From contig CP111109.1 in assembly GCA_026314275.1 (NCBI GenBank), positions 1,178,001 through 1,242,000 on the forward strand: a stretch of 64,000 bases of DNA. Direction: 5' to 3'. Below the pieces are notes generated by a model. The model was not told the DNA's origin, ran no database searches, and was given only the letters and a program-made list of their open reading frames with translations. A program made the translations under genes and the position numbers. The stretch comes from JAGOEY01 sp017997515 (GTDB lineage: Bacteria; Pseudomonadota; Gammaproteobacteria; Burkholderiales; Burkholderiaceae_C). The stretch's first letter is position 1, and each line of letters begins with the position of its first letter. Below are positions 50,881 through 61,684 of this stretch, in pieces.

Positions 50881-52120
50881 CTTTGTTTTCATAATCAATG
50901 CGCAGCACCACCGCAATCGCCACCAGGTTCATCAGAATCGCCGAGCCGCCGTAACTCATGAGTGGCAGGGTCAGGCCCTTGGTCGGCAGTGCGCCGAGGT
51001 TCACACCCATGTTGATGAAGGCCTGGAAACCCATCCAGATGCCCACACCCTGCGCCACCAGGCCCGCAAACACGCGGTCCAGGGCGATGGCCTGGCGGCC
51101 GATGTGGATGATGCGGCGGGTGAGCCAGAAGAACAGCAGGATCACCACCACCACACCAATCAGGCCAAACTCTTCGCCGATCACGGCGAGTAAAAAATCG
51201 GTATGTGCTTCGGGCAGCCAGTGCAGTTTTTCGACGCTGCCACCCAGGCCCACACCAAACACTTCGCCGCGGCCCAGCGCAATCAATGAATGCGACAGCT
51301 GGTAACCCTTGCCGAGCGCGTGTTTTTCGCTCCAGGGGTCGAGGTAGGCAAAAATCCGGTCGCGCCGCCATTCGCTGGTCATCACGATCATCGCGAATGC
51401 AAACACGATCACGGCCGCAATCAGAAAGAACATCCGGGCGTTGACACCGCCCAGAAACAGGATGCCCATGGCGATCACGGCGATCACCATAAAAGCGCCC
51501 ATATCAGGCTCGGCCAACAACAACATACCCACCAGGCCCACGGACACCGCCATTGGCAACACGGCGCGGAAGAAGCGCTCTTTCACCTCCATACGCCGCA
51601 CCATGTAGCCAGCGGCATACAGCAGCACCGCAAACTTGGCCAGCTCGGACGGCTGGAAGTTCATGATGCCCAGAGATATCCAGCGGCGGGCACCGTTCAC
51701 GCCTTTGCCCACGTGGGGGATCAACACCGCAATCAGCAACACGATCGACGCCACAAACAACCAGGGCGCGATCTTTTCCCAGGTGGACAACGGGATCTGG
51801 AACGCAATCAGCGCCGCCACGGCGGCCACCACCAGCGACACGGCGTGGCGGGTCAGGAAGTGGGTGTGGGCATAACGTGCGAACTTCGGGTTGTCCGGCA
51901 TGGCGATGGAGGCCGAATACACCATGACCAGCCCGAACACGAGCAGGGCCACGGTGACCCACAACAAAGGCAGGTCGTACCCGGGCACGCGCGCGGCCGG
52001 GGTGGCGTCGCGCGAGAAATCGAGCCCGCCCACCCGCACGGGCAACACGTCGGCCGCGGCTTTGGAGAAGCTGCCGACCCAGCCGGTGAACCGGTCCCGC
52101 AGACCCATGGCTTCACTCAT
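50855..52120 (-). CDS. ftsW: Septal SEDS peptidoglycan polymerase FtsW
   Basis: A 421-residue SEDS glycosyltransferase acting with FtsI at the septum. About ten membrane helices follow a 40-residue cytoplasmic N-terminus. Motifs: [33 protein letters not shown] with the catalytic Asp, [13 protein letters not shown] and [16 protein letters not shown]; the end [20 protein letters not shown] is the SEDS signature. The C-terminus KVLMRGGRV lies in a tandem repeat. The ATG overlaps the murD stop by 4 bases. Confidence 0.97.
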   Translation of the reverse strand: MSEAMGLRDRFTGWVGSFSKAAADVLPVRVGGLDFSRDATPAARVPGYDLPLLWVTVALLVFGLVMVYSASIAMPDNPKFARYAHTHFLTRHAVSLVVAAVAALIAFQIPLSTWEKIAPWLFVASIVLLIAVLIPHVGKGVNGARRWISLGIMNFQPSELAKFAVLLYAAGYMVRRMEVKERFFRAVLPMAVSVGLVGMLLLAEPDMGAFMVIAVIAMGILFLGGVNARMFFLIAAVIVFAFAMIVMTSEWRRDRIFAYLDPWSEKHALGKGYQLSHSLIALGRGEVFGVGLGGSVEKLHWLPEAHTDFLLAVIGEEFGLIGVVVVILLFFWLTRRIIHIGRQAIALDRVFAGLVAQGVGIWMGFQAFINMGVNLGALPTKGLTLPLMSYGGSAILMNLVAIAVVLRIDYENKVLMRGGRV

Positions 52121-53805
52121 GCTGCGCCCTCCACAAACACGCCACTTTCAGCCGCCAGGGTTTCGACCGCGGCGCAGAACACGCGGGCGCGGTGTTCATA
52201 GTTGTCAAACATGTCAAAGCTGGCGCAGGCCGGCGACATCAGCACCGCGTCTCCCGCCTGCGCGTGCACCGTGGCTTGGGCCACAGCGTCGTCCATGGTG
52301 CTGGCGTCAAACAGCGGCACCCCGGCTGCGTCCAACGCGGCCCGGATCAGCGGCGCATCACGCCCGATCAACACCACCGCGCGGGCGAACCGCGCCACCG
52401 GCGCGGCCAGGGGAGAGAAGTCTTGCCCTTTGCCTTCGCCCCCCAGGATCAGCACCACACTGCGGTCTGCGCCCAGCCCTTGCAGGGCGGCCACGGTGGC
52501 ACCGACGTTGGTGCCTTTGCTGTCGTCGAAATACTCCACACCGTGCACGATGGCGACCGATTCGACCCGGTGCGGCTCACCCCGGTAGTCACGCAGGCCG
52601 TACAACATGGGGCCGAGGCTGCAGCCCGCAGCGCTGGCCAGTGCCAGCGCGGCCAGCGCGTTGACCGCGTTGTGGCGGCCCCGGATACGCAGCGCGTCGG
52701 CAGGCATCAGGCGTTGGATATGGATTTCTTCTTCCTCGCCTTTGCGGCGCTTGCGGGTTTCGTCCGCTTCCAGCGCCCGCACCAGCCAGGCCATGCCATT
52801 GACCAGTTCGATGCCAAAGTCACCAGCGCGCTGGGGCATGTCGCCACCAAAGGTCAGATGGCTGCGCACCACCGGCCGCTGCAGCCGTGCCTTGATGGGC
52901 GCGGGCAACATGGCCATGACGGCGGGGTCTTCGCGGTTGAGCAGCATCAGGCCGTGTGCGCCAAAGATGTGCGACTTGGCTTCTGCATACGCTGCCATGC
53001 TGCCGTGCCAGTCGAGGTGGTCCTGCGACAAGTTCAGCACGGTGGCGGCAGTGGGCTCGAACCCGGCGATGCCGTCCAGCTGGAAGCTGGACAACTCCAG
53101 CACCCAGACCTGGGGCAGCGTGTCTGCGTCCATGTGGGCCGACAAGGTGTCGAGCAGCGTGGGGCCGATGTTGCCCGCAACGGCCACCGTCTTGCCCGCA
53201 CGTTCGACCAGTTGGCCGGTGAGGGAGGTGACGGTGGTTTTACCATTGGTGCCGCTGATGGCCAACACGGCGGGGTGGTACCCCGTGGGTTCGGGCAAAG
53301 CAGGCACCACGGGCGCGGGCTCCTCCGAATCTTCGGCGGCTACAGCGGTTTCGGCAACCGCGTCGGCAGGTTCCGTGGATGCCGCTTCTTGGCTTTCTGT
53401 TGCAGCAGCAGTGCCAAGGTCTTCAGCGGGCGCGTCTTCCGGCACCGGCGCAGCGTCCACCTGCGCCAGGTCGGCCAGCGCCTGGGCAAACAAGCTCAGC
53501 TCACCCCCCACGGGCAAACCCACGGCACGGGCCGCGTCACACACCAGGGCCACCTCGGTGGGGGACAGGCCCGGAGAGCGGTACACAGCACGGATGGTTG
53601 TGCCGTCCACCAGCGCAGCGGAAAAAGCCCCACCCACAAATTGCGCAGCAGGAACGTCACGCTGCAGGGTGGCCAATTGTGGCGGGGTGTCGCGTGTGTC
53701 AGCCACCGTGACATGGGCACCGTGGCGCGCGCACCAACGTGCCATCGCCAGGCCGGACGCGCCGAGGCCCAGGATAAGAACGTGGAGGTCTTGCAGGTGC
53801 TTCAC
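52117..53805 (-). CDS. murD: UDP-N-acetylmuramoyl-L-alanine--D-glutamate ligase with an acidic insertion
   Basis: A 562-residue Mur ligase, about 120 longer than E. coli MurD (438). The N-terminal UDP-binding domain has [16 protein letters not shown]. The ATP motif [12 protein letters not shown] is at residues 184-195 rather than about 110, because of an Ala/Glu/Pro-rich insertion at roughly 113-176 ([15 protein letters not shown] and on). A second, charged insertion ([13 protein letters not shown]) lies in the central domain. The C-terminal domain has [22 protein letters not shown] start at 53805, 11 bases after the mraY stop. Confidence 0.95.
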   Translation of the reverse strand: MKHLQDLHVLILGLGASGLAMARWCARHGAHVTVADTRDTPPQLATLQRDVPAAQFVGGAFSAALVDGTTIRAVYRSPGLSPTEVALVCDAARAVGLPVGGELSLFAQALADLAQVDAAPVPEDAPAEDLGTAAATESQEAASTEPADAVAETAVAAEDSEEPAPVVPALPEPTGYHPAVLAISGTNGKTTVTSLTGQLVERAGKTVAVAGNIGPTLLDTLSAHMDADTLPQVWVLELSSFQLDGIAGFEPTAATVLNLSQDHLDWHGSMAAYAEAKSHIFGAHGLMLLNREDPAVMAMLPAPIKARLQRPVVRSHLTFGGDMPQRAGDFGIELVNGMAWLVRALEADETRKRRKGEEEEIHIQRLMPADALRIRGRHNAVNALAALALASAAGCSLGPMLYGLRDYRGEPHRVESVAIVHGVEYFDDSKGTNVGATVAALQGLGADRSVVLILGGEGKGQDFSPLAAPVARFARAVVLIGRDAPLIRAALDAAGVPLFDASTMDDAVAQATVHAQAGDAVLMSPACASFDMFDNYEHRARVFCAAVETLAAESGVFVEGAA

Positions 53806-53816
53806 AGTGTCCGCGC

Positions 53817-54995
53817 CTAACGTAACTTCAGGGTAGACAGACCCACCATACACAGCAGCATGGTGATGATCCAGAACCGCACAACAACCTGGGTTTCACG
53901 CCAGCCCGTCTTCTCGAAATGGTGGTGCAGTGGTGCCATACGGAACAGGCGGCGGCCTTCGCCGTAACGTTTGCGGGTGTACTTGAAGTACACCACCTGC
54001 AACATGACCGACACCGCCTCCACCACAAAGATGCCGCCCATGATGGCCAGCACAATTTCCTGGCGCACGATGACGGCGACCGTGCCCAGCGCAGCGCCCA
54101 GCGCCAAAGCCCCCACGTCGCCCATGAACACCTGCGCAGGGTGGGTGTTGAACCACAAAAATGCCAGCCCCGCACCCGCCATGGCAGCGCAGAACACGAG
54201 CAATTCACCCGAACCGGGAATGTGGGGGAACAACAGATACTTGGAATACACCGCGTTGCCGGTCACATAGGCAAACAGGCCCAGGGCCGAGCCCACCATC
54301 ACTACCGGCATGATGGCCAGACCATCCAGCCCATCGGTCAGGTTCACGGCATTGCTGGAGCCCACGATGACCAGATAGGTCATGATGACAAAACCCAACA
54401 CACCGAGCGGGTAACTCACCTCCTTGAAGAAGGGCACCAACAGGCCCGCATTGGGCGGCAGGTTCACGTCAAAACCCGAACGCACCCAGTTGACGAACAG
54501 TTCCAACACACGCCAGTTGGAGCTTTCGGAAATGCTGAACACAAGGTACAGCGCCGCCAGCAGGCCGATGGCCGACTGCCAGAGGTACTTCTCGCGCGAA
54601 CGCATACCTTCCGGGTCTTTGTTGACCACCTTGCGCCAGTCGTCCACCCAGCCAATGGCACCAAACCCCAGCGTGACCATCAGTACGATCCAGACGAAGC
54701 GGTTGCTGAGGTCGGCCCAGAGCAGGGTGGAGATCGTGATACACAGCAGGATCAACACACCGCCCATCGTGGGGGTGCCGCTTTTGACCAGATGGGTCTC
54801 CATGCCATAACCACGCACAGGCTGGCCAATCTTCAGCGCGGCAAGGCGGCGAATGACGAAAGGGCCGGCCGTCAAACCCAGCAGCAGCGCCGTCAGCGCG
54901 GCCATCAAGGCACGCATCGTCAGGTACTGGAAAACGCGGAAAAACCCGAGATCGGGCGACAAGGTTTGCAGCCACTGGGCCAACGACATCAGCAT
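53817..54995 (-). CDS. mraY: Phospho-N-acetylmuramoyl-pentapeptide transferase MraY
   Basis: A 392-residue membrane enzyme with ten helices that makes lipid I from UDP-MurNAc-pentapeptide and undecaprenyl phosphate. Motifs: [26 protein letters not shown] (Asp-Asp), [31 protein letters not shown] and [16 protein letters not shown] 54995 is chosen for its spacing from GGAGG; a second ATG two codons on also exists. The start overlaps the murF stop. Confidence 0.98.
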   Translation of the reverse strand: MLMSLAQWLQTLSPDLGFFRVFQYLTMRALMAALTALLLGLTAGPFVIRRLAALKIGQPVRGYGMETHLVKSGTPTMGGVLILLCITISTLLWADLSNRFVWIVLMVTLGFGAIGWVDDWRKVVNKDPEGMRSREKYLWQSAIGLLAALYLVFSISESSNWRVLELFVNWVRSGFDVNLPPNAGLLVPFFKEVSYPLGVLGFVIMTYLVIVGSSNAVNLTDGLDGLAIMPVVMVGSALGLFAYVTGNAVYSKYLLFPHIPGSGELLVFCAAMAGAGLAFLWFNTHPAQVFMGDVGALALGAALGTVAVIVRQEIVLAIMGGIFVVEAVSVMLQVVYFKYTRKRYGEGRRLFRMAPLHHHFEKTGWRETQVVVRFWIITMLLCMVGLSTLKLR

Positions 54996-56440
54996 CGTGC
55001 ACCTCCAGCAACAGCGATAGAAGTAACGGGCATGGTGTTCTCCTCGGAGGCCTGTTTTTGTTGTTGTGTGGCGGTGATGGCCGCAACCACCCGCTCCATC
55101 TTCATGAACCGCGAGCCTTTGACGAGAACGCTACCGACCTCTGGCAATGCGGCCACCACGGCGGCATTCAGGCTGTCGATACCGCTGTGGTGTACGCCGG
55201 CTGCGCCAAAACTGTCCACCACATGGGCGGACTGATCACCCAGCGCGAACACTAGCTCAATGCCACGTGTTTTGGCATGGGCACCCGCCTCGGCATGGAA
55301 CAGCGGCCCCTGGTCGCCCACCTCCCCCATGTCCCCCACCACCAGCAGGCGGGGGCCGGGCAAGGCGGCCAACACATCGATGGCGGCACGCATGGAATCG
55401 GGGTTGGCGTTGTAGGTGTCGTCCACCACAGTGATCGAGCGCTCACCGTGGTCCACACTGAACGCACGCGAGCGCCCCTTGACCGGGGTAAAGCCGGACA
55501 GGCCCTGGGCGATGGCGTCGAGCGGCACCCCTGCGGCCACCGCACACGCCGTGGCTGCCAGCGCATTCATGACGTTGTGGCGGCCTGCGATGTGCAGGGT
55601 GAAAGACAGTTTGCCCAGCGGGGTGTGGGCCTGCACCGCCCACGCGTTGTCGCTCCACGCGGCCTGCAGCAGCCGCACATCGGCGTCGTCCGCGCCAAAA
55701 CTCAGGTACAGCCGGGGGCCTGCCAGCTCGCGCCAGACAGGGGTGTACACATCACCCGCCGGAAATACCGCTGTGCCGTGGGCTGGCAGCGATGTGAACA
55801 CCGAGCCGTTTTCCGCCGCCACGGCATCCACCGTGTGCATGAACTCCAGGTGTTCACGTTGTGCGTTGTTCACCAACGCCACCGTGGGGCGTGTGATGCC
55901 GGCCAGGTAGGCAATTTCACCCGCGTGGTTCATGCCCAGCTCCACCACACCGATACGCTGGTCCGCGGCCAGCCGCAGCAGTGTCTGGGGCACGCCAATA
56001 TCGTTGTTCAGGTTGCCCACGGTGGCCAGCATCTGGTCCGGCGCAAACGCAGCCAGGATGGACGCCACCATCTGTGTCACGGTGGTTTTGCCGTTGCTGC
56101 CGGTGATGGCGATCAGCGGCAGATCAAACTGTGCACGCCAGCCTGCCGCCAGCGCACCCAGCGCCAGCCGGGTGTCCGACACTTCGATGCCGGACAAGCC
56201 AGCCGCCACCAGCCCGTGGTGGGCGATGGCCGCCACGGCACCTTGGGCACGCGCCTGGGGCAGCATGGAGTTGGCGTCGAAGGTTTCCCCTTTCAACGCG
56301 ATGAACAGGTCACCTGCCTGCAGGCTGCGGGTGTCGGTGTGCACACGAGACACCTGCACGCTGCCATCCCCCACCAGGCGGGCATCCGGCAGGCGTGATT
56401 GCACCCATACCAAGGCCTGTTGCAGTGTCATCATGGCCAT
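54989..56440 (-). CDS. murF: UDP-MurNAc-tripeptide--D-alanyl-D-alanine ligase
   Basis: A 483-residue Mur ligase that adds D-Ala-D-Ala. N-terminal domain with [22 protein letters not shown] site [31 protein letters not shown]-terminal [19 protein letters not shown] 56440 has a G-rich ribosome site 7 bases upstream; ATG 56434, which forms an ATGA overlap with the murE stop, is an equally plausible start. Confidence 0.97.
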   Translation of the reverse strand: MAMMTLQQALVWVQSRLPDARLVGDGSVQVSRVHTDTRSLQAGDLFIALKGETFDANSMLPQARAQGAVAAIAHHGLVAAGLSGIEVSDTRLALGALAAGWRAQFDLPLIAITGSNGKTTVTQMVASILAAFAPDQMLATVGNLNNDIGVPQTLLRLAADQRIGVVELGMNHAGEIAYLAGITRPTVALVNNAQREHLEFMHTVDAVAAENGSVFTSLPAHGTAVFPAGDVYTPVWRELAGPRLYLSFGADDADVRLLQAAWSDNAWAVQAHTPLGKLSFTLHIAGRHNVMNALAATACAVAAGVPLDAIAQGLSGFTPVKGRSRAFSVDHGERSITVVDDTYNANPDSMRAAIDVLAALPGPRLLVVGDMGEVGDQGPLFHAEAGAHAKTRGIELVFALGDQSAHVVDSFGAAGVHHSGIDSLNAAVVAALPEVGSVLVKGSRFMKMERVVAAITATQQQKQASEENTMPVTSIAVAGGARC

Positions 56441-57918
56441 GTGACAGCCCCCCTCGCCTGCAGGGCACGGTGGGCCTCGGCTTTGTCGGAAAACGCGCGG
56501 CGAACACCTGCGGTCTCCTGGTAGTCCTCGTGACCCTTGCCTGCAATCAGCACCACATCACGGGCGTCGGCCTGGGCCACTGCGCTGGCAATGGCCACCG
56601 CACGATCACCCTCCACCCGCACGCTGCCCGCAGACGTGTGCGGCACGCCCTGCAGAATCTGCTGGATGATCACTCCCGCATCTTCGCTGCGCGGGTTGTC
56701 GGTGGTCACCACCACAGCATCCGCGCCTTGGCAGGCAACAGCCCCCATCAGCGGGCGTTTGCTGACATCGCGGTCACCACCACAGCCAAAAATGCACCAG
56801 AGTTTGCCGCCGCGCTGGTCTGACACAGGGCGCAACGCAGACAAGGCTTTGTCCAGCGCATCGGGTGTGTGCGCATAGTCAATGGCAACCAACGGCTGGC
56901 CGGGAGCATTCAGGCACTCCATGCGCCCAGGCACTGGCTGCAGTTCGCTGCAGGCCGCCACTGCGTCTGCCAGTGGCACACCCAGCGCCCGCAGCGCGGC
57001 AATAACACCCAGCAGGTTGGACACGTTGTACTGGCCAATGAGGTGGGTGGACAGCACATGCTGCGCATCATCTTCCACCGCCATGAAACGCAAACCCTGC
57101 GCACCCAGACCGATGCCCTGGGCTTGCAAACGGGCGGGCCCGGCCATGGACACAGACCACAGGTCCAGACCACGCGACAGCAGGCTGGCATACAACGCCT
57201 GGCCCTTTGCATCATCCACGTTCACCACGGCGGCCTGCAGGCCGGGCCATACAAACAGCGCTGACTTGGCCGCCCAGTAGGTGGACATGTCACCGTGGTA
57301 GTCCAGATGGTCCTGGGTGAAATTGGTGAAGACTGCCACCTTGATCTGGGTGCCGTCCAGCCGACGCTCCGCCAGGCCAATGGACGAAGCCTCGATCGCA
57401 CACACCGTGGTGCCTGCGTCCACCAACCGGCGGAACTGCTGCTGTAGCAAAACTGGGTCGGGAGTGGTCAAACCGTTGTAAACCACATCCGGTGGGATAC
57501 CGATACCCAGAGTACCCACTACAGCGCAGGGCCGGGCCATGCCGGACAACGCCTGGGCCACCCACCAGGCGGTGGAGGTTTTGCCGTTGGTGCCCGTCAC
57601 GGCCACCACGTCCAGCTGCGCAGAAGGTGCGTCGTAGTAAGCAGCAGCCAGCGGCCCGGTGACGGCCTTGAGCTGGGGGTAGCTGGCGATCTGGGGGCCC
57701 GAGAAGCCATAAGGCTCCACCCCGTCCTGCTCCACCAGGCAGGCTGCAGCACCCTGCGCCAATGCGGCAGACACATGCTGGCGTCCGTCGGTAGCAGCCC
57801 CTGGCCAGGCGATAAAACCATCACCCGCCCCCACACGGCGGCTGTCTGTGTGTAACGTGCCGGTGACCCGCGCACGCAACCATTGCACGGCTTGTTCGGG
57901 TGTGTGGAGTGCCTGCAT
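56431..57918 (-). CDS. murE: UDP-MurNAc-dipeptide:meso-diaminopimelate ligase
   Basis: A 495-residue Mur ligase adding the third amino acid. It begins MQALHTPEQAVQWLRARV, with TDSRRVGAGDGFIAWPG for UDP-MurNAc binding and VTGTNGKTSTAWWVAQAL for ATP. The DNPR motif (TTDNPRSED) specifies meso-diaminopimelate rather than lysine, as expected in a Gram-negative. The ATG overlaps the ftsI stop by one base (TGATG). Confidence 0.97.
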   Translation of the reverse strand: MQALHTPEQAVQWLRARVTGTLHTDSRRVGAGDGFIAWPGAATDGRQHVSAALAQGAAACLVEQDGVEPYGFSGPQIASYPQLKAVTGPLAAAYYDAPSAQLDVVAVTGTNGKTSTAWWVAQALSGMARPCAVVGTLGIGIPPDVVYNGLTTPDPVLLQQQFRRLVDAGTTVCAIEASSIGLAERRLDGTQIKVAVFTNFTQDHLDYHGDMSTYWAAKSALFVWPGLQAAVVNVDDAKGQALYASLLSRGLDLWSVSMAGPARLQAQGIGLGAQGLRFMAVEDDAQHVLSTHLIGQYNVSNLLGVIAALRALGVPLADAVAACSELQPVPGRMECLNAPGQPLVAIDYAHTPDALDKALSALRPVSDQRGGKLWCIFGCGGDRDVSKRPLMGAVACQGADAVVVTTDNPRSEDAGVIIQQILQGVPHTSAGSVRVEGDRAVAIASAVAQADARDVVLIAGKGHEDYQETAGVRRAFSDKAEAHRALQARGAVTWP

Positions 57919-59654
57919 CAGAACGACTCCTCCACGGTGTCGGCCACGATCTGCGGCTTCACGGCCATGTCGGGTTGCACACCCATCATGCGCAAGGTTT
58001 GTTGCACCACTTCGCTGAACACGGGTGCGGCCACCAGGCCACCAAAATACTGCCCGGCACTGGGCTCGTCGATCATCACCGCCACGATGATGCGCGGTTT
58101 GTCGATGGGCGCCATGCCGGTGAACCATGCGCGGTATTTGTTGCTGGCATACCCTTTGCCCACCTGTTTGTGGGCCGTGCCGGATTTACCCCCCACCGAA
58201 TACCCCAGCGTTTGCGCCTTCTGCCCCGTGCCGCCTGGGCCTGCGGCCATCTGCAGCATCTTGCGCACGGCAGCTGCGTGTTCGGCGGAAAAAATCTGTG
58301 TGCCCACCGCCGGGTCGGCGCTCTTGAGCATGGTGGCGGGAATGATCTGCCCGTCATGCGCAAACGCGGTGTACGACCGCGCCATCTGGAACAGGGATGC
58401 CGACAAGCCGTAGCCGTAGGACATGGTGGCCTGCTCCACCGGCCGCCAGGTCTTCCAGGGCCGCAAACGCCCCGCCACCGCACCTGGGAATTGCAGCTGC
58501 GGCTTCTGGCCGTAACCCAGCGCGGTGTAGACATCCCACATTTCGTGGGGTGTCATTTTTTGCGCAATCTTGAGCGCTCCGACGTTGCTGGACTTCTGGA
58601 TCACACCCTCGACGGTCAGCGTGCCGTAGTTGTGGGTGTCGGTGATGGTGAAGCCCCCAATGCTGAAACGACCGGGCCCGGTTTCGATCAGTGTTTGGGG
58701 CTTGATGCGCCCGGCTTCAAGCGCCATGGCCGCCGTGATGGGTTTCATGGTGGAGCCGGGCTCGAACGTGTCCGTCAACGCCCGGTTGCGCAGCTGCTCA
58801 CCCGTGAGGTTTTGCCGCTTGTCTGGCACATAGCTCGGGTAGTTGGCGAGTGCCAGCACTTCGCCCGTGGTGCTGTCCAGCACCACCACACTGCCTGCCT
58901 TGGCCTTGTGCATCGTGACCGCATCACGCAGCTTCTGGTACGCAAAAAACTGCACCTTGCTGTCGATGCTGAGTTGCATGTCCGGGCCGTCCACCGGCGG
59001 GGTTTGTTCACCCACGTCTTCCACCACACGGCCCAGCCGGTCCTTGATCACGCGCCGCGAACCGGCCTTGCCCGCCAGTTCGCGGTTGAAGGCCAGCTCC
59101 ACCCCTTCCTGACCTTTGTCTTCCACATTGGTAAAACCGACCACGTGGGCAGCCGACTCCCCCTCAGGGTACTGGCGGCGGTACTCCTTGCGCTGGTAGA
59201 TGCCCTTGATGCCGAGTGCGGCGATCTTCTGGCCTACGTCCCATTCGAGCTGGCGCTTGATCCAGACAAAAGTTTTGTCTTCGTCTTCCAGCTTCTTGTT
59301 GAGCTCGGACAAAGGCATTTCCAGCAACTTGGCCAACTGCTGGAGCTTGGCCTTGTCGCGGTCCACATCTTCAGGAATGGCCCAGATGCTGGCAGCTGGC
59401 ACGCTGGACGCCAGGATCAGGCCATTGCGGTCCAGGATGCGCCCCCGGTTGGCGGGTAACTCCAGGGTACGGGCAAAACGCACTTCGCCCTGGCGCTGGA
59501 AAAAGTCATTGTTAAAAACCTGCACATAGGCCGCGCGCGCCACCAAGCCCAGAAACGCGAGGGCAATCGCCGCCACGATGAACTTGCTGCGCCACACAGG
59601 CGTTTTGCTCGCCAGCAGCGGGCTGGAGGTGTACTGGATGCTGCGGCTGCTCAT
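57918..59654 (-). CDS. ftsI: Septal peptidoglycan transpeptidase FtsI (PBP3)
   Basis: A 578-residue class B penicillin-binding protein. A cytoplasmic tail and one membrane helix (about 24-45) are followed by the PBP dimerisation/pedestal domain (RGRILDRNGLILASS) and the transpeptidase domain. The serine nucleophile is in STMK (301-304), the SxN motif in KSSNVGALK, and KSGT in VGGKSGTAHK. It works with FtsW, FtsL, FtsQ. The start overlaps the ftsL stop by 4 bases. Confidence 0.98.
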   Translation of the reverse strand: MSSRSIQYTSSPLLASKTPVWRSKFIVAAIALAFLGLVARAAYVQVFNNDFFQRQGEVRFARTLELPANRGRILDRNGLILASSVPAASIWAIPEDVDRDKAKLQQLAKLLEMPLSELNKKLEDEDKTFVWIKRQLEWDVGQKIAALGIKGIYQRKEYRRQYPEGESAAHVVGFTNVEDKGQEGVELAFNRELAGKAGSRRVIKDRLGRVVEDVGEQTPPVDGPDMQLSIDSKVQFFAYQKLRDAVTMHKAKAGSVVVLDSTTGEVLALANYPSYVPDKRQNLTGEQLRNRALTDTFEPGSTMKPITAAMALEAGRIKPQTLIETGPGRFSIGGFTITDTHNYGTLTVEGVIQKSSNVGALKIAQKMTPHEMWDVYTALGYGQKPQLQFPGAVAGRLRPWKTWRPVEQATMSYGYGLSASLFQMARSYTAFAHDGQIIPATMLKSADPAVGTQIFSAEHAAAVRKMLQMAAGPGGTGQKAQTLGYSVGGKSGTAHKQVGKGYASNKYRAWFTGMAPIDKPRIIVAVMIDEPSAGQYFGGLVAAPVFSEVVQQTLRMMGVQPDMAVKPQIVADTVEESF

Positions 59655-59962
59655 GGCCGCCCTTCCACCGGTGCGGAGGCTTTGGCCGCAGGTGTATCGG
59701 CCCGGTACGTCACGTACTGCGTGATGGCCGGCGTGGTGGTGCGCATCTTCAGCTGCTCTTTGGCCAGCTTTTCAACACGCAGGGGGGTGGCCTGCGCGCG
59801 TTTTTCCACCTGCAGCCGCTCGTTGTCCGTCTCTAGCTGCCGTGCAGCCGCGTGCGCACGTTCCAGCTCAACAAACAGCCGACGCGACTCGTACTGCATG
59901 TGTACAAGGTACAGCGCGCTGCTCAACACAGCGACGAGCAGCACCAGATTCAACCGCGTCAT
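59651..59962 (-). CDS. ftsL: Cell division protein FtsL
   Basis: A 103-residue bitopic protein. One membrane helix (TRLNLVLLVAVLSSALYLV) is followed by a periplasmic coiled coil with Leu/Arg/Glu heptads (ELERAHAAARQLETDNERLQ). Forms a complex with FtsQ and FtsB that activates FtsWI. Start ATG 59962 follows a GGGGGTGC stretch; longer in-frame starts only cover the rsmH-ftsL spacer. ATGA overlap with ftsI. Confidence 0.93.
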   Translation of the reverse strand: MTRLNLVLLVAVLSSALYLVHMQYESRRLFVELERAHAAARQLETDNERLQVEKRAQATPLRVEKLAKEQLKMRTTTPAITQYVTYRADTPAAKASAPVEGRP

Positions 59963-59982
59963 ACCAGCACCCCCACGCTTGT

Positions 59983-60047
59983 CACTTCGTGTACGGCGCT
60001 GCCCCCCAAGGGGGCGCTCGCTTGCTCGGGGCGGCCCAGCGCGGCGC
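59983..60047 (-). repeat. GC-rich hairpin repeat between rsmH and ftsL
   Basis: Contains CCCCCC-AA-GGGGG, then CGCTCGCTTGCTCGGGGCGG, flanked by CACTTCGTG. It differs from family A in sequence but is similar in style and position. A shorter related hairpin, GCCCCCTC...GAGGGGG, is found near 7128-7145 upstream of ffh. Confidence 0.45.
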
Positions 60048-60995
60048 TCATGCCGGCACCTCGGTGCGCTCTGCCACACGCATGATGGCGCTGCGCGCGC
60101 GCGGGTTGGCCGCAACCTCGGCCGCACTGGGCTTGATGCGGTCGATGGCGCGCAGCTTCATGGCCTTGGGCGCGGCAAACGGGTCGCGGCGGTCATACGC
60201 GTCGCGCGCATGCTGGGCAATGAACTGTTTAACGATGCGGTCTTCCAGCGAATGGAAGCTGATCACCACCAGCCGCCCACCGGGCTGCAAAACCCGCAGG
60301 CACGCCTCTAACGCCTGCTGGAGCTCTTCAAGCTCGGCGTTGATGAAAATCCGAAGAGCCTGAAATGTGCGCGTTGCAGGACTCTGCCCCGACTCGCGGG
60401 TCTTGACCGCGCCAGCCACGACGTCGGCCAGTTCTGCGGTGCTTGTAATCGGACCCCGCTCTGTTCGGCGAGCAACAATCGCCTTTGCAACCTGAACAGC
60501 AAACCGTTCTTCGCCATAGTCACGTACCACCTCCGCAATTTGCTGCACGTCTGCACCGGCCAGCCAGTCGGCCACACTTTCGCCGCGCGTGGTGTCCATG
60601 CGCATGTCAAGTGGGCCGTCGAATCGAAAACTGAAACCCCGCGCGGGGTTGTCGATCTGGGGCGAACTGATGCCCAGGTCCAGCAGCACACCCGCCACAC
60701 TGGCGTCTGGCAATTCACCCAGGTGGCGAAAACCTTCGTGCCGGATCGAGAAACGGGCGTCATCCATACGCCCCGCTTCGGCTATGGCATCCAGGTCTTT
60801 GTCAAAGGCGATCAGGCGCCCCTCGGGGGCCAGCTGCGCAAGGATGCGGCGTGAATGGCCGCCACGGCCAAATGTTGCGTCGACGTAGGTGCCGGTACGC
60901 AGCACGGGTGTGCCGTCGGTGTTGTCCGCACTGTTGAGGAGAGAGTCGACCGCTTCGCTCAACAGAACGGTGGTATGTTGCCACGCGTTATCCAC
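60048..60995 (-). CDS. rsmH: 16S rRNA (cytosine1402-N4)-methyltransferase RsmH
   Basis: A 315-residue SAM-dependent enzyme (formerly MraW). [14 protein letters not shown] at the start; SAM loop [39 protein letters not shown]; and C-terminal [19 protein letters not shown]. Normal family length. It follows mraZ by 9 bases, as in nearly all dcw clusters. Confidence 0.98.
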   Translation of the reverse strand: MDNAWQHTTVLLSEAVDSLLNSADNTDGTPVLRTGTYVDATFGRGGHSRRILAQLAPEGRLIAFDKDLDAIAEAGRMDDARFSIRHEGFRHLGELPDASVAGVLLDLGISSPQIDNPARGFSFRFDGPLDMRMDTTRGESVADWLAGADVQQIAEVVRDYGEERFAVQVAKAIVARRTERGPITSTAELADVVAGAVKTRESGQSPATRTFQALRIFINAELEELQQALEACLRVLQPGGRLVVISFHSLEDRIVKQFIAQHARDAYDRRDPFAAPKAMKLRAIDRIKPSAAEVAANPRARSAIMRVAERTEVPA

Positions 60996-61004
60996 TGCCA
61001 GCCT

Positions 61005-61433
61005 TCAGAAAGAAAAGTCCTTGAAGACATCGGGCATGGCACCCTGCATGGCCTTCGCTTCCTGGGCGTCGTAGGTGGACTTGTCCCACAACTCAAAGTG
61101 GTTGCCCATACCAAGCAACACAGCATCTTTGGCAATACCTGCCGCTTCGCGCAACTCTGGAGACACCAGAATCCGTCCGGTACCGTCCAGGTCCACATCC
61201 ATGGCGTTGCCCAGGAAGATACGCTTCCACCACTGGGCGTCCATGGGCAGAGCCGCGATACGTTCGCGGAACTTCTCCCACTCGGGGCGCGGGAACACCA
61301 TCAGGCAGCCGTGCGGGTGTTTGGTGATGGTCAACTGGCCTGCCGCCGTCGCACTCAGGACGTCACGGTGCCGGGTCGGCACGGAGAGCCGACCCTTTGC
61401 ATCGAGACTGAGAGACGAAGCCCCTTGAAACAC
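61005..61433 (-). CDS. mraZ: Transcriptional regulator MraZ
   Basis: A 142-residue AbrB-like DNA-binding protein, first gene of the dcw cluster, that represses its own operon in E. coli. Two tandem SpoVT-AbrB-like units are visible: [20 protein letters not shown] and [23 protein letters not shown] 61433 is chosen since MraZ proteins begin at this FQG/FRG motif; a longer frame to 61505 would read through the operator. Four 5-bp boxes in 10-bp steps lie 59-93 bp upstream. Confidence 0.94.
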   Translation of the reverse strand: MFQGASSLSLDAKGRLSVPTRHRDVLSATAAGQLTITKHPHGCLMVFPRPEWEKFRERIAALPMDAQWWKRIFLGNAMDVDLDGTGRILVSPELREAAGIAKDAVLLGMGNHFELWDKSTYDAQEAKAMQGAMPDVFKDFSF

Positions 61434-61491
61434 GGCGGAAGACCTTTGGGTAATGGTGAAGCCACTGGGCGGCTGGATGGGGCCAAAAATG

Positions 61492-61529
61492 GCACTTTCC
61501 ACCACTTAATTGCACTTTTTTGCACTGTA
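61492..61529 (-). promoter_or_regulatory. MraZ operator overlapping the dcw promoter
   Basis: On the minus strand AGTGC (61526-61522), AGTGC (61516-61512), AGTGG (61506-61502), AGTGC (61496-61492): four 5-bp direct repeats in exact 10-bp register, the arrangement known for MraZ sites. A candidate extended -10, TGaTACAGT (TACAGT at 61529-61524), overlaps the first box, with CTTGCG 16 bp upstream as -35. Autorepression is the natural reading. Confidence 0.8.
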
Positions 61530-61613
61530 TCAGGAAAAAAAGTGCCGCAAGGGCCACATCGCATTTTTTTGCAATGAAATCAAGGACTTAGCGAAACATT
61601 TGAATGCACAAAA

Positions 61614-61649
61614 AAGCAAAAACCGTTCTAAATTAAGCACTTAGAACGG
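61614..61649 (-). terminator. Intrinsic terminator of hslVU
   Basis: On the minus strand CCGTTCTAA, 9-base loop, TTAGAACGG, followed by TTTTTGCTTTTTT. It lies 36 bases after the hslU stop and isolates the dcw cluster from hslVU. Confidence 0.87.
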
Positions 61650-61684
61650 CCTGTGAATGTAGTGCCTGAACGCACCCGCGATTG

